Shown piece by piece: positions 7,262-16,075 of a stretch of 64,000 nt of DNA; position 1 is the stretch's first letter; each line of letters starts with the position of its first letter. The DNA comes from Hespellia sp. (GTDB lineage Bacteria > Bacillota > Clostridia > Lachnospirales > Lachnospiraceae), in the NCBI GenBank assembly GCA_028694105.1, contig JAQUUC010000010.1, positions 18,962-82,961 on the forward strand, in the 5' to 3' direction. Under the pieces are notes generated by a model. It was not told where the DNA came from. It made no database searches and saw only the letters and a list, made by a program, of their open reading frames with translations. Both the position numbers and the translations under genes were made by a program.

Positions 7262-9787
7262 TTAAAACCCCTGCTCTGTTCTGCGGATGATGTCATCCTG
7301 CAATGATTTTGATAAGGTTGTGAAAAGTGCACTATAGCCGGCAACTCGTACTACAAGGTGTGCGTACTGCTCCGGATGTGCCTGTGCATCTAACAGTGTT
7401 GCACGATCGACAACATTAAACTGCATATGGCTTCCTTTTTGATCAAAATATGCACGAATCAGATTTACGAAATTATCTAATCCATTCTGGCCACTCAGTG
7501 CCGATGGATGGAACTTCTGATTAAACAGTGTTCCATTAGAAGCAATACCGTGGTCCAGCTTTGAAACAGAGTTCGCTGCTGCAGTAGGTCCCTTGGTATC
7601 TTTTCCAGCCGATGGAGACACTCCGTCCGCTACCGGTGTATGCGCAAGACGTCCATCTGGTGTGGCTCCTGTCTGTGCGCCGAGTGGTACGTTGGCCGAT
7701 ACCGGATACAATCCCGCCTGAAACTGTCCGCCTCTTGGATTATGGAATTCAAGCAGCGGCTTCGTATATGTATAGGCAGCGGCTCTTGCAAATGCGTCCA
7801 CCTCATCGTTATCATTACCAAATTTTGGAATCTCGTCAATCCATGCCGCAAGGTCATCGCACAGCTTCTGTTCTTCTGCAGATGGTTTCGCGATCATGAC
7901 TCCGGCGATGATTTTTGCAATCTCTGTCTCGGATACATGTTTGCCCTGAGATTCCAGATTCTTAACAATATCTACCGTCATCTCGGAGGCTGTAATCTGA
8001 TCAAATCCTTTGCCATAATTTAGAGCTAACACTTTCTTGTAATCTGTAAGCGTAAGTTTCTTTTCTTCAAATACCAGCTTCTTAATTGCATAGAGTGAAT
8101 CGGCAACATTCGCGATACCAAATCCCTGAGGACCGGTAAAGTTGTGAATAGCTCCGCCCTGCTCCATGGTCTTTCCACGCTTCATACAGTCATCTACCAT
8201 GCTTGACTGGAATGGAAGTGGTACGCGTTCTCCATGTGCAACATCGATTGCATTATCTGCATTGACCATAAGTGAAATCTGGTACTTCATCTGTGCCTTG
8301 TATGCATCATAGAATTCTTCGAAGGTCTTCATATCTTCGATACGTCCTGTCTGGATACTGATCTGCTCGCCCTTGTCCATACCGTTGGAGAATACCATCT
8401 CGAGAGGTCTGCACATATTGAAGAATGCCGCATCATGCCAGCCGTTGGTCTTGCCGTAAATCTGTGGTTCCACGCAGCCAATAATATTATAGTTCCTGGC
8501 CTCTTCTAATGTCAGGCCGCGGCTCATCAGCGATGGAATGATTACTTCATCATTGTAATAGGCCGGAAGACCGATACCGGTTCTTGTAAGCTCTGCGGCT
8601 TTGACAAGCAGTTCATGCGGTGAACCGTTCCAAACGCGGATAGATAAGGATGGCATTGGCAAAAAGACATGGTGTGAAGCCTGAATACACATAAAGGACA
8701 AATCATTCGTCACATCGATGCCTTCTTCGTTCTGTCCTCCCACAATCAGGTTCTGGAATAAGCTGTATCCGGCAAAACCTTCTGCACTTGCCGCGTCACG
8801 GCATTTGTTCAGATCATTTAATTTCACCCAGAAACAATCCAGAAGCTCCTGCGCGAATTCTCTGGTCAGTTTGCCGGAATCCCGGTCCGCCTTGTAATAC
8901 GGATACAGAAACTGGTCAAATCTTCCCGGTGAAATGGAATGTCCGCTGGATTCCATCTGAAGTAACTGCTGCACAAACCAAAAGCTCTGCATTGCTTCAT
9001 AAAATGAAGTAGCACCTTTCGCCGGAACCCTTGCACAGTTTCTTGCAATTGTTAAGAGTTCTTCTTTTCTCTTCGGATCTTTGCAGGCATCTGCCTCCTG
9101 TTTTGCCAGCACCATGTAGCGCTGTGCATATGCAATTGCAGCATGACAGCTGATGATTGAAGCCTGTAAAAATCTGGACTTCGTCGCATAATTCGCATCA
9201 CCTACACTGCAGGAATCAAGTTCAGCCTGTGCTTTTGCGGCAATTCCTTCAAACCCGATTGCCATAACCTCATCATACTTGACTGTGACATGTCCTACAC
9301 CATTGTAGTAATAGTTGCCCGGCGTAAACATGTTATGCTCCATTGCACTGAGTGCTTCCGGTGCCATGTAAGAGGTTGCAAGCTCGAAATTCGTTTTTCC
9401 CTTCCAGTAAGCATCCGCTTCCTTCAGTTCCTCTTTCGTCTGTTCTGCAATATAGAATGGATCTGCACTTCTGTGCTCTACGGTATCAAACTCTTCCTCC
9501 AGCCAGTCATAGGAATATTCAGGGAAAGTCTGACATCCTCTCGGCGCGATGGTCGAACTTCCTACAATCAGTTCTTCCTCACGGATGATAATCGGAATAT
9601 TCTTCAAAATATGTTCAAATGCCTTCGCACGTCTGATGATAATCGGCTGACCTTCAGTCTCCCGATAGGACTGTGTAATCAGAACCGCTCTTGCAGACTC
9701 AATCTCCGGCATCTTCGCATACAGGTTGTCTACTAAGCGGGTAATACGATCTGTCTTCGGAATATCCGTACTGTTGTATTTCTTCAT
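7262..9787 (-). CDS. B12-independent 1,2-propanediol (diol) dehydratase, glycyl radical enzyme
   Basis: Dehydrates 1,2-propanediol to propanal (glycerol is the alternative substrate) using a glycyl radical; 841 residues. The thiyl-radical Cys438 and catalytic Glu440 lie in the diol-dehydratase motif GCVEPQ. The radical Gly817 is in RVAGYSALF near the C-terminus. These motifs separate it from pyruvate formate-lyase and choline lyase. AAAGGAG lies six bases before the chosen ATG (9785-9787); a start six codons upstream lacks such a site. No encapsulation peptide is evident. Propanediol rather than glycerol is inferred from the aldolase and the rest of the locus. Confidence 0.94.
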   Translation of the reverse strand: MKKYNSTDIPKTDRITRLVDNLYAKMPEIESARAVLITQSYRETEGQPIIIRRAKAFEHILKNIPIIIREEELIVGSSTIAPRGCQTFPEYSYDWLEEEFDTVEHRSADPFYIAEQTKEELKEADAYWKGKTNFELATSYMAPEALSAMEHNMFTPGNYYYNGVGHVTVKYDEVMAIGFEGIAAKAQAELDSCSVGDANYATKSRFLQASIISCHAAIAYAQRYMVLAKQEADACKDPKRKEELLTIARNCARVPAKGATSFYEAMQSFWFVQQLLQMESSGHSISPGRFDQFLYPYYKADRDSGKLTREFAQELLDCFWVKLNDLNKCRDAASAEGFAGYSLFQNLIVGGQNEEGIDVTNDLSFMCIQASHHVFLPMPSLSIRVWNGSPHELLVKAAELTRTGIGLPAYYNDEVIIPSLMSRGLTLEEARNYNIIGCVEPQIYGKTNGWHDAAFFNMCRPLEMVFSNGMDKGEQISIQTGRIEDMKTFEEFYDAYKAQMKYQISLMVNADNAIDVAHGERVPLPFQSSMVDDCMKRGKTMEQGGAIHNFTGPQGFGIANVADSLYAIKKLVFEEKKLTLTDYKKVLALNYGKGFDQITASEMTVDIVKNLESQGKHVSETEIAKIIAGVMIAKPSAEEQKLCDDLAAWIDEIPKFGNDNDEVDAFARAAAYTYTKPLLEFHNPRGGQFQAGLYPVSANVPLGAQTGATPDGRLAHTPVADGVSPSAGKDTKGPTAAANSVSKLDHGIASNGTLFNQKFHPSALSGQNGLDNFVNLIRAYFDQKGSHMQFNVVDRATLLDAQAHPEQYAHLVVRVAGYSALFTTLSKSLQDDIIRRTEQGF

Positions 9788-9823
9788 AATTCTCCTTTCT
9801 TCCACATGGGATGTGAAATTTCG

Positions 9824-9837
9824 TTGATTTTAATCAA
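9824..9837. promoter_or_regulatory. Operator-like inverted repeat in the dehydratase leader
   Basis: TTGATT and AATCAA are perfect 6-bp arms around a 2-base centre, located about 25 bases downstream of the predicted transcription start and just before the ribosome site. Placement suits a repressor site; the protein is unknown. Confidence 0.4.
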
Positions 9838-9866
9838 AAGTACATATTTTAGTCAACTTAACATTT

Positions 9867-9895
9867 ATTATATGTTGTATATCGTTAGAAGTCAA
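9867..9895 (-). promoter_or_regulatory. Sigma-A promoter P1 of the BMC operon
   Basis: On the minus strand, TTGACT (-35, 9890-9895), a 17-base spacer and a perfect TATAAT (-10, 9867-9872) precede the dehydratase gene by about 80 bases. The spacer/-10 region contains the word ACAACATATA, which also occurs just upstream of the -35 box of P2. Confidence 0.8.
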
Positions 9896-9896
9896 T

Positions 9897-9935
9897 AAAA
9901 ACCACGAAACTTTTTTGAGCTTTTCGTGGTTTTTT
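9897..9935 (-). terminator. Intrinsic terminator after the HAD gene
   Basis: A 12-bp stem (aaaaccacgaaa and its complement, loop of 12) is followed by a T-run on either strand. It lies downstream of the minus-strand HAD gene and directly upstream of promoter P1, isolating the BMC operon. Confidence 0.7.
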
Positions 9936-9972
9936 AAAATAATTTATGTGGTTTTTTGTGGTATCATCTTTT

Positions 9973-10746
9973 TCAAATATAGCCCCGTATTGCACTGATC
10001 ACACAGTCTGTTGTATATTTTGCCCTTGTCTTTACATCGTCAGATGCCCATTCCATCGCATAACTGTGTGCGGAAGTCTCGAATAATTCTTTGTCATTTA
10101 CATTGTCTCCAAAAACGAGTGTTTCGTTTTTTGTGGTTTTCAGCGTATCCTGCAGCCATCTGACCGTATTGCCTTTGTTCACATCTTTTGCGACAATATC
10201 AATCCATTTTTCATCTTCGTAAATGATATGAACATCTTTCCCAATATACTTGCGGATGTTCTCTATAAGCGCTGTTTCTGTCGTTTGCTGGCTTCTTCTG
10301 CATACAGACAGGCGCAGGCACTCCTCCGGAAGTGACTGCAGTGAACGAAGTTTCATGATGGAGAGCCCCTTCTCCTTATAATATTCACTGACCATCGGAT
10401 TGTCCTGAATGGTATAAATCGTATGAGTGCCTGCAAGTGCAAGCGAGCCCAGTTCTTCCGAAAAAGCACGGACAATCTCCCGGTCTGACTTATAAATCGG
10501 CAGAGGACTCTTTCGCAGCACCTTTCCCTGATACAGGACAACTGCACCATTTTCGCAGATAAAATACATATCATACAATGCAGGTGCAAAAAACTTTTTC
10601 AATTCAATATAAGGTCTTCCGCTTGCAACCGCAAACGCAATCCCATGTTGTTTTAATTCGGATATCAGACGAAACAATGCATTCGGCAGTGCCCGCTCGC
10701 CCTGCATCAAAAGTGTTCCGTCCAGATCACTGATAATTAGCTTCAA
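9973..10746 (-). CDS. Cof-type HAD-IIB sugar-phosphatase-like hydrolase
   Basis: A 257-residue haloacid-dehalogenase phosphatase. The nucleophile motif is DLDGTLL (Asp7, Asp9), motif II ASG is near residue 62, and motif IV is VFGDNVNDKELF near residue 215. The size and large cap fit the Cof/YidA subfamily acting on sugar or cofactor phosphates; the substrate cannot be read from sequence. It starts at TTG with GAGGTGAG upstream. It is divergent from tmcAL and separated from the BMC operon by a terminator. Confidence 0.88.
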   Translation of the reverse strand: MKLIISDLDGTLLMQGERALPNALFRLISELKQHGIAFAVASGRPYIELKKFFAPALYDMYFICENGAVVLYQGKVLRKSPLPIYKSDREIVRAFSEELGSLALAGTHTIYTIQDNPMVSEYYKEKGLSIMKLRSLQSLPEECLRLSVCRRSQQTTETALIENIRKYIGKDVHIIYEDEKWIDIVAKDVNKGNTVRWLQDTLKTTKNETLVFGDNVNDKELFETSAHSYAMEWASDDVKTRAKYTTDCVISAIRGYI

Positions 10747-10794
10747 TTTTTCTCACCTCTAAGGTTTTACTTTATTTTTAGTTTAACACATGTG

Positions 10795-10800
10795 TATAAT
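10795..10800 (+). promoter_or_regulatory. -10 element of the tmcAL promoter
   Basis: A perfect TATAAT lies 30 bases before the tmcAL ATG. The -35 region is weak (TTTATT at 18-base spacing). Confidence 0.5.
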
Positions 10801-10830
10801 AGAAGTAAATTATATTTTAAGGAGAATCTC

Positions 10831-12075
10831 ATGAAAGTAGTCGGGCTCATCACAGAATACAACCCATTCCACCGCGGACATCAGTATCACATTCAGCAGG
10901 CAAAAAAAATAACCGGTGCAGACCGCGTCATCGTCATTATGAGCGGTGATTTCGTACAGCGCGGACAGCCAGCAATCATGCCGAAGCATCTTCGTGCGAA
11001 AATCGCGCTGCAATGCGGGGCAAGTGCTGTATTCGAACTGCCTGTCTGTTATGCAACCGGCAGTGCGGAATTATTTGCCGTCGGGGCAGTTTCCTTTCTT
11101 GAAAATCTTGGCATCATAGACGGGATCTGTTTTGGAAGTGAGTGTGCGGACATTGATATACTAAAAAAAATTGCGCGTATTTTGGCCGATGAGCCGGAGG
11201 ACTATCTGTGTGTCCTGAAGAAAAAGCTGCAGGAGGGACTCTCATTTCCCGCGGCCCGGGCACTTGCATTATCGAACTATTGCAGGGATGACCATGATGC
11301 AGATATTTTAGAACACCCCAACAACATTCTTGGTATCGAATATCTGAAGGCACTCTACCGTTCAAAAAGCCGGATGACACCTTACACAATTCAAAGAAAG
11401 GGGGCGGCTTATCACGATTCGGACATTCAGGATATATACAGCTCAGCTTCTTCTCTGCGCGCGTTTTTGCGTGAATGGAATTTGAGCCACTCTCCGTTCC
11501 ATAACGAGACTCCGATTGCAAGCCAGATTCCGGAGTCCGCACTCTCCCTTTTGCATGAGGACTATCTGAAAACTTTTCCTGTATACACGGATACATTTTC
11601 CATGGTTTTGAAATATGCCCTCCTGCTGGAGCAGAATTTCGAGCAGTATCAGGATGTATCCCCGGAGCTTTCCAACCGGATTGTCCGGCTCCGAAACCGC
11701 TACCAGAGTTTTGAGCAGTTTTGCGATTTATTAAAGACCAGGGAACTGACCCACTCCAGAATCAGCCGCGCCCTGCTGCACATAATGCTCCATATCACCA
11801 AAAGCGATACAGAGCATTATCTAAAGAACAATATTCATTTTTATGCGCGTCTGCTCGGCTTTCGAACAGACGAAACAGATGTGCTGACGGAAATCAAACT
11901 GCACAGCTCTCTTCCGTTACTCACCAAGCTTGCCGATACAGAAGGATTTTCAGAGCTGGCAAAACAGATGCTTGCCATGGACTGTTTTGCTTCGGATCTT
12001 TATTGCTCCGCTGTGACAGAGATTTACCGGACGCCATTTACGAATGAATACCAGCAGCAGATTGTCCGAGTCTAA
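10831..12075 (+). CDS. tmcAL: tRNA(Met) cytidine acetate ligase
   Basis: Acetylates the wobble cytidine of elongator tRNA-Met using acetate and ATP; 414 residues. The N-terminal nucleotidyltransferase-like motif EYNPFHRGH (residues 9-17) with its HxGH signature is diagnostic for TmcAL (formerly DUF795/YlbM). The ATG at 10831 has AAGGAG seven bases upstream, so the longer reading frame from 10792 is rejected. It converges tail-to-tail on the degV-family gene with a six-base gap. Confidence 0.92.
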   Translation: MKVVGLITEYNPFHRGHQYHIQQAKKITGADRVIVIMSGDFVQRGQPAIMPKHLRAKIALQCGASAVFELPVCYATGSAELFAVGAVSFLENLGIIDGICFGSECADIDILKKIARILADEPEDYLCVLKKKLQEGLSFPAARALALSNYCRDDHDADILEHPNNILGIEYLKALYRSKSRMTPYTIQRKGAAYHDSDIQDIYSSASSLRAFLREWNLSHSPFHNETPIASQIPESALSLLHEDYLKTFPVYTDTFSMVLKYALLLEQNFEQYQDVSPELSNRIVRLRNRYQSFEQFCDLLKTRELTHSRISRALLHIMLHITKSDTEHYLKNNIHFYARLLGFRTDETDVLTEIKLHSSLPLLTKLADTEGFSELAKQMLAMDCFASDLYCSAVTEIYRTPFTNEYQQQIVRV

Positions 12076-12081
12076 TCGGAC
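12064..12081. terminator. Small hairpin between convergent tmcAL and degV-family genes
   Basis: GTCCGA and TCGGAC form a perfect 6-bp stem spanning the tmcAL stop codon. No T-run follows on either strand, so it is at best a weak bidirectional terminator. Confidence 0.3.
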
Positions 12082-12936
12082 TTAATATGGCTTCATACAT
12101 GTGACAGCAATTGCGCCCGGGCCGATATGGCAGGCAACACTGAGCGATAACGGGCCTTCCACGATGTCGAAATCCGGGAATTTAGCCATAATTTCCTTTT
12201 TCCAGCCTTCCGACTCCTCCTTGCTGCAAGTATATGCCATACCAAGCTTCATGTGTTCGATTCCTTTAAAACGATCCTTTAAATCCTTGTCGATTGCTTT
12301 TAACATGTTTTTCTTGGCCGCCTTCATACCGCGCACTTTTGCAAAAGCCTCCAGCTTCTCTCCCTGAATCTGAAGTACGGGCTTGATATTCAGTGCCGTT
12401 CCGAGTGCTGCAGCTGCAGGTGTAACACGTCCACCTTTTTTGAGGTATTTCATTGTGTCAACGGTAATATAGATACTGGACAGATCCTTTTCGATTTCAA
12501 GTGCTTCTTTGATTTTTCTTGCACTGCGGCCAGTCTGGCTCAGTTTGATTGCATCTAATACGGACTGTTTCTGTGTGACAGAAATTCTCTGATTGTTCAC
12601 GACCTGAACCTTCCCGTCAAACTCCATCGCAAGTGCCATCGCTGTTCCGCAGGAACTGCTCAGCCCGCTCGACATCGGGATATGAACGATTTCATCATAT
12701 TCTTCCAGCACCTTTTTCCAGAGATCCATAACCTCCCCGGGTGAAGGCTGGGAGGTGGAAATATCCGAATCTGCACCTAAACGCTTGTAAAACTCTTCCT
12801 GTGACAATGTAATATCTTCGAAGAACAGTTCTCCGTCAATATAAAATGGCATCGGCAGAACATAAATTCCAAGTTCTTTTCCCTCTAGCTGTGTGATCCC
12901 ACTGTTGCTGTCTGTTACAATCCCAATTTTTTTCAT
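12082..12936 (-). CDS. DegV family fatty-acid-binding protein (FakB-like)
   Basis: A 284-residue two-domain protein that binds a fatty acid for phosphorylation by FakA in phospholipid synthesis. The N-terminal VTDSNSG motif and the central HIPMSSGLSSSCGT motif line the lipid-binding site in DegV/FakB proteins. The ATG at 12934-12936 was chosen because AGGAGG is seven bases upstream; the ATG two codons earlier is too close. It is the last gene of the polA-coaE-walJ-ACT-UPF0210 series, its ribosome site overlapping the upstream stop codon. No fakA is visible nearby. Confidence 0.9.
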   Translation of the reverse strand: MKKIGIVTDSNSGITQLEGKELGIYVLPMPFYIDGELFFEDITLSQEEFYKRLGADSDISTSQPSPGEVMDLWKKVLEEYDEIVHIPMSSGLSSSCGTAMALAMEFDGKVQVVNNQRISVTQKQSVLDAIKLSQTGRSARKIKEALEIEKDLSSIYITVDTMKYLKKGGRVTPAAAALGTALNIKPVLQIQGEKLEAFAKVRGMKAAKKNMLKAIDKDLKDRFKGIEHMKLGMAYTCSKEESEGWKKEIMAKFPDFDIVEGPLSLSVACHIGPGAIAVTCMKPY

Positions 12937-12947
12937 CTGCATTCCTC

Positions 12948-14312
12948 CTAGTTTTTAAAACTGTGAATCGGAGCCGGCATACGTCCTTCTCTATTTACAA
13001 ATACATCACATCCAAATCCGTTCACCGGCATAATCGGAGCATATCCAAGCAGACCGCCAAATTCAGCTGTGTCTCCCACATCTTTTCCGATGACCGGGAT
13101 CAGTCTTGCTGCTGTTGTCTTCTGGTTCACCATTCCAATTGCCATCTCATCTGCAATGATACCGGCAATCGTTGCAGCACTTGTCTTGCCCGGAATTGCA
13201 ATCATGTCAAGTCCGACCGAGCATACACAGGTCATTGCCTCTAATTTTTCAAGAGTCAGTGCGCCGAGATTCACTGCATCGATCATTCCCTGATCCTCGC
13301 TGACCGGAATGAAGGCGCCGCTTAAGCCACCGACATAGGAAGATGCCATAACACCGCCCTTTTTCACTTGGTCATTCAACATCGCAAGTGCCGCAGTTGT
13401 TCCCGGTGCGCCAACTCTTTCTAAACCGATCTCTTCTAATATCTCTGCAATACTGTCACCCACTGCCGGAGTCGGAGCCAATGACAGGTCAATGATTCCA
13501 AACGGGATTCCCATACGCTGGGATGCTTCATTTGCAACCAGCTGTCCGACACGGGTGATTTTAAATGCCGTCTTCTTGATCGTCTCGCAAAGTTCTTCAA
13601 ATCCTTTGCCACGCGCCTTCTCGATTGCTTTCTTTACAACACCCGGTCCGCTGACTCCCACGTTGATAATTGCGTCCGCTTCTGTCACGCCTAAAAATGC
13701 CCCTGCCATGAATGGATTATCATCCGGTGCATTACAGAGAATCACAAGCTTGGCACAACCGAGCGAATCACGTTCCGCTGTTGCCTCCGCTGTTGCTTTC
13801 ACCATCTCTCCGCAAAGGCGGACTGCATCCATATTGATTCCGCATTTTGTGGAGCCTACATTGACAGAACTGCAGATCCGTTCTGTCTGAGCCATCGCCT
13901 GAGGAATGGAACGGATCAAAAGCTCATCACTCTTTGTCATGCCTTTCGATACAAGTGCAGAATATCCGCCGATAAAATTCACACCAACCGTGTGTGCTGC
14001 CCGGTCCAGTGTCTTTGCCACTTCCACGTAATCTTCTGAAGTTTTGCATGCCGCAGCGCCAATCAGCGAAATCGGTGTGATCGAGATTCTTTTGTTTACA
14101 ATCGGAATTCCGAATTCTTTTTCAATCTCTTTTCCGGTTGAAATCAGATCTTTTGCAACTGTCGTGATTTTTGTGTATATTTTTTCATTTAAGGCAGCCA
14201 AGTCCGAATCGATACAGTCCAGCAGACTGATTCCGAGCGTGATGGTTCTCACATCCAGATTCTCGTGTTCAATCATTTTATTGGTCTCAGTTACTTCCAT
14301 CATGTTAATCAT
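12948..14312 (-). CDS. UPF0210 (PFL/DUF711) family protein
   Basis: A 454-residue cytosolic protein of UPF0210, a glycyl-radical-fold family lacking an obvious radical site. The N-terminal [14 protein letters not shown] motif and Gly-rich segments such as GVSGPGVV are family hallmarks. Its biochemical activity is not established. It is paired with the small ACT-domain protein just upstream, a combination that recurs in many Gram-positive genomes and suggests amino-acid or nucleotide sensing. The start may be at the second or third methionine. Confidence 0.9.
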   Translation of the reverse strand: MINMMEVTETNKMIEHENLDVRTITLGISLLDCIDSDLAALNEKIYTKITTVAKDLISTGKEIEKEFGIPIVNKRISITPISLIGAAACKTSEDYVEVAKTLDRAAHTVGVNFIGGYSALVSKGMTKSDELLIRSIPQAMAQTERICSSVNVGSTKCGINMDAVRLCGEMVKATAEATAERDSLGCAKLVILCNAPDDNPFMAGAFLGVTEADAIINVGVSGPGVVKKAIEKARGKGFEELCETIKKTAFKITRVGQLVANEASQRMGIPFGIIDLSLAPTPAVGDSIAEILEEIGLERVGAPGTTAALAMLNDQVKKGGVMASSYVGGLSGAFIPVSEDQGMIDAVNLGALTLEKLEAMTCVCSVGLDMIAIPGKTSAATIAGIIADEMAIGMVNQKTTAARLIPVIGKDVGDTAEFGGLLGYAPIMPVNGFGCDVFVNREGRMPAPIHSFKN

Positions 14313-14343
14313 AAATCTTACCCCGTTTTCTTCAATATTGTTA

Positions 14344-14616
14344 TTACAGTCTGTGCATCTTTGCGAAAATCTCTTCTCTCTGGCAGCGGATGTTTACGCC
14401 GATCTCTTCGCCCAGCTTATTCATCTCTTCCACAATATCTCCGAAGTCCTTTTCGATGTTCGTTACATCAACGATCATCATCATGTCAAAATATCCCTGC
14501 ACAATCGTCTGGGAAATATCAAGAATATTGATATTATTATCAGCCAGATAGCTGCAGACCTTTGCGATAATTCCTACGGTATCTTTTCCTAAAACAGTTA
14601 CTACACATTTTCTCAT
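14344..14616 (-). CDS. Small ACT-domain protein (UPF0237)
   Basis: A 90-residue single ACT domain: [15 protein letters not shown] forms the first strand-helix unit with the Gly ligand-binding turn, and [10 protein letters not shown] is the central strand. ACT domains usually bind amino acids as dimers. It is likely the regulatory partner of the UPF0210 protein encoded next, 31 bases downstream. The ligand is unknown. Confidence 0.9.
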   Translation of the reverse strand: MRKCVVTVLGKDTVGIIAKVCSYLADNNINILDISQTIVQGYFDMMMIVDVTNIEKDFGDIVEEMNKLGEEIGVNIRCQREEIFAKMHRL

Positions 14617-14637
14617 CCTTTTATCCTCTTTTCTAAA

Positions 14638-15435
14638 TTATATTTCGATGATTTTAGATACATCATCACGTTTTGCAACAAACATGTCAAGGTCTTCCCC
14701 TTTATAATCGTTGTTCCCCAGCGTCACTTCCAACTTTACTGTTTCATAGGCAAGTCTGGCATAATTGTTCTCTTTGCTTAGATGACCCAGCACTATGTGT
14801 TTCAAATTATCATGTAGTATATCACAAAGAAGCTGACCTGACAATTCATTTGATAAATGTCCTTTTTCGCCAAGGATTCTTCTCTTGAGCGGATATGGAT
14901 AGGCTCCTACCTCCAGCATATGAATATCGTGGTTCGCCTCCAGCAGGACCGCGTCCAGATTTTGAAGCTTTGATACAGTGTAATCATCATATATTCCTAA
15001 ATCTGTCGCAACCGCAATCGATTTCTTTTCGTAATTAAAGCGGTATGCTGCCGGTTCATTTGCATCGTGGGAAATGCGGAACGGATCAATTTCAATATTT
15101 CCCAGTGTGAAGGAATGATCTGTCTCGATTTCATGATACAGCCCCTCCGGCATCCGGCCAAGACTTGAATATTTCTGGATTCCCTTCAGGGTTCCTCCGG
15201 TTGCGTAAATCGGGATTCCGTATTTACGGCTGAAAACTCCCAGCCCCTGAATATGATCCGAATGTTCATGGGTGATCAGAATTCCATCCAGCTCATCACC
15301 TTTAATTTCAAGCTCTGCCAGACCGGCCTCGATTCTCTTTTTACTAATTCCGGTATCCACGAGCAGATGTGTCTGGTCATTTCCCACGTAGATACAATTA
15401 CCGCTGCTTCCGCTGGCAATACTGCATAATCTCAT
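14638..15435 (-). CDS. walJ: Metallo-beta-lactamase-fold hydrolase, WalJ/YycJ type
   Basis: A 265-residue metallo-hydrolase with the metal motif THEHSDH (His56, His58, Asp60, His61) and further ligands in ISHDANEPAAY. It resembles WalJ/YycJ, a 5'-3' exonuclease-like protein linked to cell-wall and DNA metabolism, although no walRK is present here. GGAG lies eight bases before the ATG. Position between coaE and the ACT gene suggests co-transcription with polA, in keeping with a nucleic-acid role. Confidence 0.85.
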   Translation of the reverse strand: MRLCSIASGSSGNCIYVGNDQTHLLVDTGISKKRIEAGLAELEIKGDELDGILITHEHSDHIQGLGVFSRKYGIPIYATGGTLKGIQKYSSLGRMPEGLYHEIETDHSFTLGNIEIDPFRISHDANEPAAYRFNYEKKSIAVATDLGIYDDYTVSKLQNLDAVLLEANHDIHMLEVGAYPYPLKRRILGEKGHLSNELSGQLLCDILHDNLKHIVLGHLSKENNYARLAYETVKLEVTLGNNDYKGEDLDMFVAKRDDVSKIIEI

Positions 15436-15452
15436 TTGTATTTCTCCATTTT

Positions 15453-16064
15453 CTATGTAATTTCATACTGCATATCTTCTGATTCCAATGCATGTTTTAA
15501 TTGTGATACGGTATTAGAAAAGGCACCGCTGTTGTCAATCACTTTCCCGCATTTCCTGCGGAACTCTTCTTCCGACTTCTGATTCTTCATAATCTCGGAA
15601 ATCTTTTCATCGGAATAACCGCGGGAATCCTTCAAACGCTGTCTTCGCACATTCTCCCTGGTATAGATATACCACAGCTCATCACAGATTTCCTCATAAT
15701 GATCCTCCAGAAGGAGCGCTGCCTCAATTACGAACAGCTCGGTGCCTGTATCGCCCTGCGTTTCAATCGCCTGCATCAGGTACTCTTTTACCTGTGGATG
15801 GATCAGCTGATTCAGATAAAACAGCTCTGCCTCATCACGAAATACAATCTCAGCAATTTTCGCACGGTCCAGTTCACCGTCTTTTGTTAAAATTTCAATG
15901 CCATAATGCTGCAGCATCTCCCGGAACACAAATTGTCCGGGCTGCTGCAGTTTCTTTGCGACTTCATCGGCTTTATATACGACAGCACCACATTCCTTTT
16001 CCAGATAATCCAGAACCTGACTCTTTCCGGATCCGACACCGCCGGTCACACCTATAATCTTCAT
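15453..16064 (-). CDS. coaE: Dephospho-CoA kinase
   Basis: Catalyses the last step of CoA synthesis, phosphorylating the ribose 3'-OH of dephospho-CoA. The protein has 203 residues with P-loop GGVGSGKS (residues 8-15) and the DxD-like YKADEVAK acceptor-site motif near residue 31-38. A GGTGATA ribosome site precedes the ATG. It follows polA by 11 bases; polA-coaE adjacency is common in Firmicutes. Confidence 0.95.
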   Translation of the reverse strand: MKIIGVTGGVGSGKSQVLDYLEKECGAVVYKADEVAKKLQQPGQFVFREMLQHYGIEILTKDGELDRAKIAEIVFRDEAELFYLNQLIHPQVKEYLMQAIETQGDTGTELFVIEAALLLEDHYEEICDELWYIYTRENVRRQRLKDSRGYSDEKISEIMKNQKSEEEFRRKCGKVIDNSGAFSNTVSQLKHALESEDMQYEIT

Positions 16065-16075
16065 CTTATCACCTG

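Noticed and set aside
7262..9787. Glycyl radical enzyme as choline trimethylamine-lyase or pyruvate formate-lyase
   Set aside because: The active-site motif GCVEPQ and the neighbouring aldolase/PduP/PduL genes fit a diol dehydratase; PFL has a Cys-Cys pair at this point.
11114..11596. Minus-strand frame of 160 codons inside tmcAL
   Set aside because: Shadow of a conserved gene; low-complexity Ser/Pro/Arg composition and no start signals.
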